From Olivibacter sp. SDN3 (GTDB taxonomy: Bacteria; Bacteroidota; Bacteroidia; Sphingobacteriales; Sphingobacteriaceae): a stretch of DNA of 64,000 nt. Shown one piece after another: positions 21,483 to 29,304 of the stretch (its first letter is position 1; the number at the start of each line of letters is the position of its first letter). The stretch spans positions 310,001-374,000 of the forward strand of contig NZ_CP060497.1 in assembly GCF_014334135.1 (NCBI RefSeq), in the 5' to 3' direction. The notes beneath the pieces were generated by a model that saw only the letters and a program-made list of their open reading frames with translations, made no database searches and was not told the DNA's origin. The translations under genes and the position numbers were made by a program.

Positions 21483-22841
21483 TTATCCTGCCTTTTCCAG
21501 TTCTATTTTTGCGGTCACCGTATCGAGTATGAGCTGTGCGTTTTCCTCGCGGGTCATCTTGATATATTTAAAGAAATTGGTTTCCGTAGTATGCCCCGTT
21601 ATCTTCATGATGGTGAACGTTGGAAGCCTGTAATGCTTGTACATATTGGTGGCGAACGAACGCCTTGCCGTATGTGTTCCCATAGCATCATAGAAAGGAA
21701 TGGTCACCTGTACCCGTGTACCGCCCTGCGGTACGGTAATGCTGACAGGCTGGGTAAGTCCGGCCATCTTCCCGATAATCTTGATGTAATCGTTCAGCTT
21801 TTGGTTGCTTATCGGCTTTGGATAAAGATAGGTTCCATCTTCTTGGCGGTAGCTTTCCAGTATTTCACGGGTGACGGGCAATATCGGAATCGCAACGAAA
21901 ACCCCTGTTTTTTCCGTTTCAATGTGGATAAAGTCGCCATGAACCCGTGCTTTCTCCGCTAATACCGAATAGTCTTGAAAGCGTAGTCCGCTCCATGCGC
22001 CGAGCAGATAAAGGTCTCTCGCATTCTTTAGACCTGGATGGCCTGTTAGGTCAACGGAATGTATCGCCCCTAACTGTTCTATATCGTTATACACCGCATC
22101 GGTTTCCTCCTCCACCTTGATGAATGCCTTTGACTTGTATATTTCATTCGCGTGCCAACCGAGTTCCTTTGCCTCTCCCATGAACAGCTTAACGTGCTTG
22201 ATGACCTTTCCGAAGTAGTTGAGCGAAAAACTCCTGTCAGTGAACATATAATTCCGCAGGTCATAATAGAAATCCATTGTCACGTTATCGAAGTTCAGCC
22301 TTTTCAGCTTCCTATGCTCCACATACTCCTGCAATAGCGTTCGGCTACCCTCGTAGGAGCGTATGGTGTTTTCCCTGTAACGCATCCCTGCACGTTTGCC
22401 TTTCAGCACGGTTCGCTTGCCCTCACGGCTAAGTTTTACCTGTCGGTCGAAAAAAGAAAGAAGCGACTGGCTGGGGTCGGATGCCTTTACCGTGGTTGCC
22501 CCTGCAAGTAGCCCTATTACCTGTTCCTTAAAGATAGCCTTATCGGGGTAGCTCTGGAATTTGTTCACGAATGTACGGTATTCGGTTTCCACCGTTGCCT
22601 TTACGGTTGCAAGTTTTTCGATGATGGCTTTTGCCTCGGCCGAATCAAGCCCTTTTAGTCCGCCGATGGGTCTTTCCTTTTCGGGGTTCCATTTGGCGGG
22701 GTGTACCTTTGTTCCCGTGGGTATCTTCACCACGGGCTTGCCGTTGTACTCCACGAAGCACGTTATCGGCGTGGGTTTGGTGGCCCCCGTTTCCCGTAGA
22801 CGGAAACTGATGCCACATTCGATTTTTACCGTCCTGCTCAT
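21483..22841 (-). CDS. Tyrosine site-specific integrase of the tRNA-Glu element
   Basis: A 452-residue tyrosine recombinase with an N-terminal arm-binding domain ('PITCFVEYNGKPVVKIPTGT'), a SAM-like core-binding domain (about 125-235) and the C-terminal catalytic domain. Active-site residues are seen: the first Arg in 'GAWSGLRFQDYSVL', His390-x-x-Arg393 in 'HTARRSFATNMYKH', His417 in 'ITGHTTETNF' and the nucleophile Tyr426. It is complete and looks active. It lies 198 bp from the tRNA-Glu 3' end and reads away from it, the normal position for the integrase of a tRNA-inserted element. Candidate arm sites (22911-22935) lie just upstream of its start. Confidence 0.93.
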   Translation of the reverse strand: MSRTVKIECGISFRLRETGATKPTPITCFVEYNGKPVVKIPTGTKVHPAKWNPEKERPIGGLKGLDSAEAKAIIEKLATVKATVETEYRTFVNKFQSYPDKAIFKEQVIGLLAGATTVKASDPSQSLLSFFDRQVKLSREGKRTVLKGKRAGMRYRENTIRSYEGSRTLLQEYVEHRKLKRLNFDNVTMDFYYDLRNYMFTDRSFSLNYFGKVIKHVKLFMGEAKELGWHANEIYKSKAFIKVEEETDAVYNDIEQLGAIHSVDLTGHPGLKNARDLYLLGAWSGLRFQDYSVLAEKARVHGDFIHIETEKTGVFVAIPILPVTREILESYRQEDGTYLYPKPISNQKLNDYIKIIGKMAGLTQPVSITVPQGGTRVQVTIPFYDAMGTHTARRSFATNMYKHYRLPTFTIMKITGHTTETNFFKYIKMTREENAQLILDTVTAKIELEKAG

Positions 22842-22910
22842 AATCCTCTGATTTTAAACCGTTAAACAATAATGCAAGATAACAAATATAGGGCGGACAC
22901 GCAAGGTGTC

Positions 22911-22935
22911 GGGGGTTCTTTTCGGGGTTCTTTTT
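22911..22935. repeat. Right-end candidate integrase arm sites
   Basis: GGGGGTTCTTTT (22911-22922) and GGGGTTCTTTTT (22924-22935) are tandem copies of the motif found at 8991-9015. They lie 70 bp upstream of the integrase start and about 104 bp from the tRNA-proximal att repeat. They could also allow the integrase to regulate its own promoter. Confidence 0.6.
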
Positions 22936-22973
22936 GTCGAATTTGGGTGAATTTCAGCGAACCCTATAAAATG

Positions 22974-23007
22974 AAAACCGCCTTTAAACGTATTTAAAAG
23001 CGGTTTT
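22974..23007. terminator. Hairpin between integrase and tRNA-Glu
   Basis: A 15-bp inverted repeat with one mismatch (arms AAAACCGCCTTTAAA and TTTAAAAGCGGTTTT) and a 4-nt CGTA loop. It sits 31 bp past the tRNA-Glu att repeat, inside the element. It can serve as a terminator for tRNA-Glu transcription on the minus strand, insulating the integrase from it. Confidence 0.65.
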
Positions 23008-23038
23008 TGAATCTTCTTGGCTCTCTTTGGAGCCTCTC

Positions 23039-23053
23039 GGTAGCCCGTAGGGG
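23039..23053. repeat. tRNA-proximal attachment repeat
   Basis: GGTAGCCCGTAGGGG covers the 3' acceptor strand and part of the T-stem of tRNA-Glu and is repeated exactly at 8927-8941. Integration at this site leaves an intact tRNA gene. Confidence 0.75.
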
Positions 23054-23112
23054 AATCGAACCCCTGTTTCCAGAATGAAAATCTGGCGTCCTAACCCCTA
23101 GACGAACGGGCC
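23041..23112 (-). tRNA. tRNA-Glu (anticodon TTC)
   Basis: The minus strand reads GGCCCGTTCGTCTAGGGG at its 5' end and ends CCCCTACGGGCTA, folding into a standard cloverleaf. The acceptor stem is GGCCCGT/ACGGGCT with one G-U pair, the anticodon arm is CCAGA-TTTTCAT-TCTGG with anticodon TTC, and the T arm is AGGGG-TTCGATT-CCCCT. The 72-nt gene has discriminator A followed by CC rather than an encoded CCA. Its 3' end is the integration site of the mobile element. Confidence 0.96.
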
Positions 23113-23230
23113 TCTTTGCTTCGAAATAAAATTATTTCGTTTCGGGACTGCAAAAATAGCGCTTAGTTTCAATATTCAAAAAAAAATGTAAATATTTTAT
23201 ATTACATACTGATTATGAGCAAGAAAAAAT

Positions 23231-26200
23231 TCACCTACCATATAATAGTGCCATATCGGATATCCAACGGAACGTAGCTTTGTCCAATTGTTTCTTCTTC
23301 AATCGCCATTTCCAGTTAGACCCAGTAGTGGCAGGTTTATTCGTCCGAGTCTCTCCGCTTAGCCCCAGCACGTCCTGCATGGGTAAAATAGCGATATCCG
23401 CTACAGATGCATATGCCAGACGAGCCATAACTTCGTGTACATTCTTTTCAGTTACTTGTTGTCCGCTATAGGACGTCAATTGTTTCCTGGTACGTTGATC
23501 AATGTCCTCTTGGTACCAACCAACAACAGTATTATTATCATGTGTGCCGGTGTATCCCACAAACTTAGGGCTATAATTATGTGGAGCATGTGGTGAATGG
23601 GGAAGATTTTTTCCAAAAGCAAACTGCAACACCTTCATGCCCGGCATATGCAGATCGTCCCGTAAAGTATATACACCGTCTGAAATATCCCCTAAATCTT
23701 CAGCAACGAAAGGCAATGCACCAAGCGCGTTCTCAAGCACTTGAAAGAAAGCTATACCTGGGCCTTTCTTCCATCTTCCGGCTTCTGCAGTTTTTGCATT
23801 GCCGGGCACTTCCCAATAATCGTAAAATGCACGAAAGTGATCAAGCCGCACCAAGTCATACAACTCCATATTTTTCTTCACCCTTTCGATCCACCACTGG
23901 TATCCCGTTGCTTTCATCTTATTCCAGTTAAAAACAGGCATTCCCCATAATTGTCCTTCCGCATTAAAATAATCAGGAGGCACACCCGCAACCCCGCGCA
24001 TTTTGCCGTTTTTATCTAAGAGGAAAAGTTCCCTGTGGCTCCAAACATCAGCCGAATCATAGTTGACGTAGAATGGTATATCGCCAAAAAACTGAATACC
24101 TAAACGATTGCCATAACGTTTCAACTGCTGCCATTGTTGAAAGAATATATATTGCTGCCATTGCACATTACGAATAGCTTCCCTTTCGTTCGCTTTAAAT
24201 TTTTCGATAGCAGCAGGATGCCGTTCCTTAAAGCGTTCTGGCCATTTATACCAAGGCTGCTGCTTATGCTTAGCTTTAAGCACCGCATAAATAGCAAAGT
24301 CTTCAAGCCAAGTCTCTTCCTGTTTACAAAAATTATCAAAATCCATTACCCGATGATCTTGTTCGGGCAATAACGAAAACTGGTGATAGGCCTTTTTTAA
24401 AAGACTATGTTTTGCCTTTTCAGCCATTGCATAGTTAACCTCATCTGTAGCCTCAACTACCATTTGAAGGAGATCTTCTTTTTTTAAGTATCCGTTAGCT
24501 ACGAGCTTTTCCATACTGATATAAAGTGGACTTCCAGCCATTGCGGAGATCGCACTATAGGGTGAATAAAATTCATTTTTGCCACTCGGATTCAAGGGCA
24601 ATAGCTGCCAGTAACGTTGTTTTGCATCTGCTAAATATTGAATAAACTTCTGCGCGTAATTACCAAAGTCGCCCAAACCGAATGGCCCCGGTAAAGAGAA
24701 AACGGGCAGTAGCACACCAACGCTGCGTTCACTTGGCTCTTCGTTAGCCTCTAGAACCGCTAAAGGAAAAGTATCGAAAATATCCTTCAATAGCACTTTT
24801 TTGTTTGCAGTCCCCTCTTTACCATCGAGTACATTTCTATAAGTAACCGGCGCTCCCTCCGGCCAACTTATTGCAGTATCCTTCCAATGAAAGGTTTCTA
24901 TTGCGGTAAGATCGCCGTTCCATATATGCGCTATATGCAGAGGAATCACCGTAATACTCCAATGCTGTTTATAACGGCGCGCGAAAGCTAAAACATGATC
25001 ACGATATCGTCCGCTGACTTTAAGCGGAAGATAGAAGCCGTCAGCAAACAAAAAAGGTCGTTCCCGACGGTATCGAAGCAACAATTGCAGTAGATATAGC
25101 TTAATGCGCCCACTTTCCCGGTCTTTCCATAACGTATCTAATGAAACACCTCTACGATAACTTTCTAAAAAGTGTATTCTTTTTTCATAATCAACAGACC
25201 TTCTATTATCAGGATCGACCAAGCTCAAATCCCACAATTCTGTTCCCTGATAGATATCAGGCACGCCAACAGCCGTTAACTTTAACACCAATTGCGCCAA
25301 GCTATTTATCATACCACAATCTTGTATTTCTTGGATAAATGGCAGAAGTAAAGTCCAAGATGATCCTTCCATTAAAGAAACCGCAAAGGTGTGAGCTGCA
25401 TGCTCGTAAGTCTCATTTGGATCTGTCCACCCACTATGTACTTTCGCTTCCCGCAAGGCTTTCTGCAGGTACGTTTTCAACCGCTCTTCTTTAAATGTGG
25501 GTAATTCCGCTTTTTCCACAGGATATGTACCTATCAATGTCTGTACGACAAAATAGGCATCATTCCAATCGATATCTAGTATAGGATGTTCTTTTTTGAT
25601 CTGCTCAAACACTTCCAGCCATTGACGATAAAGCGAAGCAATAACTTGAAGCCTTGCCCTAACGTCCTCTCCCCTTTTAGTATCATGCGTGGAAGTACCG
25701 TTCATGGCAAATGGCCACTTAAGTAATCTTTTTTGCATCCATTGATGATAAGCATCAACAGGCATAGAAAAGAACGTAGGATGATCTCCCACCTCATTGT
25801 GCGCAATAAATCGGTTATAGGTATACATCAACGTATCTTCTACCCCTTTGGCCATAAGCGGGCCACTGAACTGCATAAGCCGTTGATAAAACAATGCTAC
25901 CTTCCTTTTATAGGATGTACTTTTACGGGATTGATTACCGATAAATAGTTCAGCTAAAAACTGAAAAGCATCTTGAAGAAGGGGATGCTCATTCGTCAAG
26001 CGGATAAAGAGAGACCTAAGCAATTCCTGCTCGGTTGCATCTAATGGCAGTGCATTGCCATAAAAACGATATACCGGGAAAGCTGTCCAAAATTGAGCAA
26101 TAGCTAATCGGACATGCTCCTGATAGGTTTTTCCTATTTTGCTAGGTAAAAGTTTCAGTCGTTTCAAATACCGAAAAATATTATCCAGCTCTCCTTGCAT

Positions 26201-27427
26201 ATGCTCCTTCAAAATCAGCATTTTCTTTTCCGGAACCTGTTCCGTAGCTTGCTTTTCGTCCGCAATAAGGCTCGTATAATAATTGGTGATTTTTTTTTCT
26301 GCACCCGCTTCCGTAAACAGTTTATTGGTACACCCAAGGTAATCGTATCCTGAAGTTCCCGCTATCGGCCAATATTTCGGTAACACTTCATCATGTGCCA
26401 GAATCTTTTCAACCACGATATACACTTCTTCTCCCACAAATGACCTTAACTGATTCACGTACGCGGTGGGGTCCGACAATCCATCTATATGATCAATACG
26501 AAGCCCCTGTATTAAACCTTCGTCAAGCAACGTTTTAGGTAAACGATGCACGGCTTCAAAAACTTCGGGAAGGTGCACGTTTAAACATATTAAGCTATTA
26601 ACCGTAAAGAAACGACGGTAATTTATGCGCTTATCCGTTTCTTGCCAAAAGCAGGGCTCGTAATATTGAGCGGCTACTATCTTTTTTAATTGAACGGGAG
26701 TGTTTGCCTCCTTTAAACGTTGCTTTAACCACTTTTTAAAATTTGCTTTTTTCAAAGCTTCAATGAAGGCCTCTTCAAACGCAAGCAAATGTTCCTGAAA
26801 CACGCTCCCCTCGTCATTTTCGTTCAAGTGTGCTAAAACCGACTGGATTTGCGTTATGCCGGCGGGCATTTTTGCCGCTCCTTCCGTCAATACCAATTGA
26901 TAGGTATGAAAATTTACGGGATAATAGTTATCGTAATAACTTAAAACCAACGCGTTACCCTCTAAGGCAAGTTGTAGCTCTCCCTTTGCAATGGCTTCTT
27001 CCAACGGCACGCCCAAAAAAGGTACCATCAAAGGGCCTTCAAAATAATCACTGCCCATAGCCGTATCGAAATAGGAGGCATAAGCCGACTGTTTGCCCTT
27101 TTCGAGTACATCCATCAGCCAGATATTCTTCATATGGAATGCCATGTGGTTTGGCACAATATCTTGCACCCACCCAATGTTGTGCTGCTTAAGTAATTGA
27201 ACCAAGGCTTTAAATTCCGGCATACTACCGATTTCAGGATTGATTTCTTGCGGATTTATCACATCGTATCCATGCATGCTTCCCGGCGTAGCTTTAAATA
27301 TAGGCGAAGCATATACTGCGTCCACACCCAAAGCAGCTAAATAGGGTACAATTTTTTCGGCATCTTGAAAGGTAAATTGTTTATGAAATTGTAGACGATA
27401 AGTAGATAAAGGATAAAATGTTGCCAT
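23231..27427 (-). CDS. treY-malQ: Fused malto-oligosyltrehalose synthase (TreY) and 4-alpha-glucanotransferase (MalQ)
   Basis: A 1398-residue two-enzyme protein. Residues 1 to about 870 are a complete TreY (GH13): 'TYRLQFHKQFTFQDAEKIVP', 'VQDIVPNHMAFHMKNIWLMD', 'GLRIDHIDGLSDPTAYVNQL', 'AKGVEDTLMYTYNRF' and 'GTSTHDTKRGEDVRARL'. TreY turns the reducing end of maltodextrin into a trehalosyl unit. From about 890 to the end lies a complete MalQ (GH77): 'GPFGLGDFGNYAQKFI', 'VRLDHFRAFYDYWEVP' (nucleophile Asp), 'PFVAEDLGDISDGVYTLRDD' and 'YTGTHDNNTVVGWYQ'. MalQ rearranges maltodextrins, so the fusion could recycle the short glucans left by TreY/TreZ. The gene starts 2 bp after treZ ends and closes the operon. 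Confidence 0.93.
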   Translation of the reverse strand: MATFYPLSTYRLQFHKQFTFQDAEKIVPYLAALGVDAVYASPIFKATPGSMHGYDVINPQEINPEIGSMPEFKALVQLLKQHNIGWVQDIVPNHMAFHMKNIWLMDVLEKGKQSAYASYFDTAMGSDYFEGPLMVPFLGVPLEEAIAKGELQLALEGNALVLSYYDNYYPVNFHTYQLVLTEGAAKMPAGITQIQSVLAHLNENDEGSVFQEHLLAFEEAFIEALKKANFKKWLKQRLKEANTPVQLKKIVAAQYYEPCFWQETDKRINYRRFFTVNSLICLNVHLPEVFEAVHRLPKTLLDEGLIQGLRIDHIDGLSDPTAYVNQLRSFVGEEVYIVVEKILAHDEVLPKYWPIAGTSGYDYLGCTNKLFTEAGAEKKITNYYTSLIADEKQATEQVPEKKMLILKEHMQGELDNIFRYLKRLKLLPSKIGKTYQEHVRLAIAQFWTAFPVYRFYGNALPLDATEQELLRSLFIRLTNEHPLLQDAFQFLAELFIGNQSRKSTSYKRKVALFYQRLMQFSGPLMAKGVEDTLMYTYNRFIAHNEVGDHPTFFSMPVDAYHQWMQKRLLKWPFAMNGTSTHDTKRGEDVRARLQVIASLYRQWLEVFEQIKKEHPILDIDWNDAYFVVQTLIGTYPVEKAELPTFKEERLKTYLQKALREAKVHSGWTDPNETYEHAAHTFAVSLMEGSSWTLLLPFIQEIQDCGMINSLAQLVLKLTAVGVPDIYQGTELWDLSLVDPDNRRSVDYEKRIHFLESYRRGVSLDTLWKDRESGRIKLYLLQLLLRYRRERPFLFADGFYLPLKVSGRYRDHVLAFARRYKQHWSITVIPLHIAHIWNGDLTAIETFHWKDTAISWPEGAPVTYRNVLDGKEGTANKKVLLKDIFDTFPLAVLEANEEPSERSVGVLLPVFSLPGPFGLGDFGNYAQKFIQYLADAKQRYWQLLPLNPSGKNEFYSPYSAISAMAGSPLYISMEKLVANGYLKKEDLLQMVVEATDEVNYAMAEKAKHSLLKKAYHQFSLLPEQDHRVMDFDNFCKQEETWLEDFAIYAVLKAKHKQQPWYKWPERFKERHPAAIEKFKANEREAIRNVQWQQYIFFQQWQQLKRYGNRLGIQFFGDIPFYVNYDSADVWSHRELFLLDKNGKMRGVAGVPPDYFNAEGQLWGMPVFNWNKMKATGYQWWIERVKKNMELYDLVRLDHFRAFYDYWEVPGNAKTAEAGRWKKGPGIAFFQVLENALGALPFVAEDLGDISDGVYTLRDDLHMPGMKVLQFAFGKNLPHSPHAPHNYSPKFVGYTGTHDNNTVVGWYQEDIDQRTRKQLTSYSGQQVTEKNVHEVMARLAYASVADIAILPMQDVLGLSGETRTNKPATTGSNWKWRLKKKQLDKATFRWISDMALLYGR

Positions 27428-27429
27428 AA

Positions 27430-29304
27430 TTAAAGCTTTTTTGAGCGGTACACACTGATAGATGACGAGGGCACAGTAAGTGTTGACGTTGAAAGTTCAT
27501 TGGGCATATTGCACTTACCTCCCCACTCTTCATCCGAAGAACCAATAAGTTTTTTCCACGGTTCCTGCCCCTGTTCGAGCGTAATAACATGCGATTTGGT
27601 ATCAAAATTCAATATAGCAGCGATCCGGTGCGAACGATCTTCTCTCAATAGGACCAATACTTTTTCCTTTTCCAAACCGCTCACTTGAAATCGCTTTCGA
27701 TCAGGTTTTCTCAATATTTGATTCGTCTTTCTAAATGCTATAAAGACCTTATAGTAGTTGTGAAGTAGTCGATGTCTTTTTTTTGCTAAGAGCGACCATT
27801 GTAATTTCGATCGTTCGAAGGTATTTAAAAGATTGGGATCTGGTGCTTCGGCGCTACCATGAAAATCCTTAAATTCCTTACGCCGCCCCTCCCGTACAGC
27901 ACGTGCAAGCTTTTTTTCGGTATGACTTACAAAATATAGAAAGGGATTGGTTTCTCCATATTCTTCTCCCATAAAAAGCATGGGCATGTAAGGAGACACC
28001 AATATTGCACCCAATAACAGCTTCTGCAGTTCAAAGCTGTACAACTTGGCACTACGTTCTCCCAACATGCGATTGCCCACCTGATCATGGTTCTGTGAAA
28101 AAACCACAAATTGTTCTCCCTTATTTGCCGTCACGCGATCACCAAAATATTTATGGCGATGCCCACTATACTGACCATCAAAGACGTAGGCGTCTCGATA
28201 GGACTTCGCCAGGTCTGTTACTCCCTTAAAATCAGTGTAGTAACCTTTAGCAGGTTCTCCTACGCTCACACGTAAAGCGTGATGAAACTCATCAACCCAC
28301 TGCGCATGCATACCATACCCTCCCTTTTCGGTACTTCGAATATATTTGGGATCATTCAGGTCACATTCTGCAATCAAATAATAAGGGCGTTTGGTATATT
28401 TACTTAGCTGATCTAAGATTAAACGCATTTGCCGCAAAATAGGTTTAGAGCTAAAATCTTTCATCGCATGAACCGCATCTAAGCGTAGGGCGTCTACGTG
28501 AAAGTCTCTGAACCACATCAACATATTCTCGATGATGAATTGCCTCATTCCATCACAATAAGCGTCGTCAAGATTAACTGCTGCTCCCCAAGGTGTTTGA
28601 TATTTCTCTGTAAAGTAAGGCCCGTATGCACCAAGGTAATTACCTTCTGGTCCCAAGTGATTGAAAACGACGTCTAAAATTACTGCTAATCCTTTCTGAT
28701 GACAGGCATCCACCAGTTGCTGAAAATGGTGGGCTCCTCCATAGCTATGCTGTACAGCAAAAGGAAACACGCCATCATAGCCCCAGTTTCGATCACCGGG
28801 AAATTGCGCAATTGGCATGATTTCAATAGCCGTTATACCCAACTCAATTAAGTAATCTAAACGATCTATTACAGCAACAAACGTTCCTTCAGGAGTAAAA
28901 GCGCCGACATGTAGTTCATAAATGATATAACCTCTCAGTGGGTGATTTGTCCATTTTTGATCCCTCCACTGATAGCTGCTGAGATCCGTCACCATCGAAT
29001 AGCCATGTACCCCTTCCGGCTGGGACAAGGAAGCAGGATCCGGATATTCCTGCTCATCGTCTATTTTAAATTTGTATTTATCACCACCATGTAGCCCCCT
29101 TATGTTTGCTTTCCAAAAACCAAAGGAGTCTTTTTTCAAGGGTATCGATTTTCTTTTATCCGCGAAAACGATGCTTATCTTTTTTTTAAGTGGCGCCCAA
29201 CAAGACACCTCTGTGTGCTTTGAACCTAGATTTACGCCCAATGTACGTTGCTTTATATTTACTTCTTCCATCTGTACACCATTAGCTTTTCTTCTACTTG
29301 CCAT
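27430..29304 (-). CDS. treZ: Malto-oligosyltrehalose trehalohydrolase (TreZ)
   Basis: A 624-residue GH13 enzyme that releases free trehalose from maltooligosyl-trehalose. Seen: the N-terminal CBM48-like domain ('GVNLGSKHTEVSCWAPLKKK'), 'ELHVGAFTPEGTFVAVIDRL', 'GDRNWGYDGVFPFAVQHSYG', the nucleophile region 'DALRLDAVHAMKD', the acid/base 'YLIAECDLNDP' and 'FSQNHDQVGNRMLGERS'. The ATG at 29304 overlaps the end of glgX by 11 nt; an ATG at 29271 is an alternative since family similarity begins after it. It is 2 bp from treY-malQ, so the three genes form one operon. Confidence 0.92.
   Translation of the reverse strand: MASRRKANGVQMEEVNIKQRTLGVNLGSKHTEVSCWAPLKKKISIVFADKRKSIPLKKDSFGFWKANIRGLHGGDKYKFKIDDEQEYPDPASLSQPEGVHGYSMVTDLSSYQWRDQKWTNHPLRGYIIYELHVGAFTPEGTFVAVIDRLDYLIELGITAIEIMPIAQFPGDRNWGYDGVFPFAVQHSYGGAHHFQQLVDACHQKGLAVILDVVFNHLGPEGNYLGAYGPYFTEKYQTPWGAAVNLDDAYCDGMRQFIIENMLMWFRDFHVDALRLDAVHAMKDFSSKPILRQMRLILDQLSKYTKRPYYLIAECDLNDPKYIRSTEKGGYGMHAQWVDEFHHALRVSVGEPAKGYYTDFKGVTDLAKSYRDAYVFDGQYSGHRHKYFGDRVTANKGEQFVVFSQNHDQVGNRMLGERSAKLYSFELQKLLLGAILVSPYMPMLFMGEEYGETNPFLYFVSHTEKKLARAVREGRRKEFKDFHGSAEAPDPNLLNTFERSKLQWSLLAKKRHRLLHNYYKVFIAFRKTNQILRKPDRKRFQVSGLEKEKVLVLLREDRSHRIAAILNFDTKSHVITLEQGQEPWKKLIGSSDEEWGGKCNMPNELSTSTLTVPSSSISVYRSKKL

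Larger units (their letters stand above)
8927..23053. mobile_element. 14.1-kb integrative mobilizable element in tRNA-Glu
   Basis: The boundaries are the 15-bp direct repeats at 8927-8941 and 23039-23053, the latter being the 3' end of tRNA-Glu. The integrase gene sits next to the tRNA, as is usual for tRNA-targeting tyrosine integrases. Two tandem GGGGTTCTTTTT-like repeats lie inside each end. Contents are a toxin-antitoxin pair, a coupling-protein remnant, a redox cargo operon under HxlR, RteC, a relaxase operon with candidate oriT, an excisionase-like HTH protein, an uncharacterised nucleotidyltransferase pair and the integrase. There are no mating-pair-formation genes, so transfer would need a helper conjugative element. 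Element identity and class are inferred from content; the repeats are seen directly. Confidence 0.8.
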
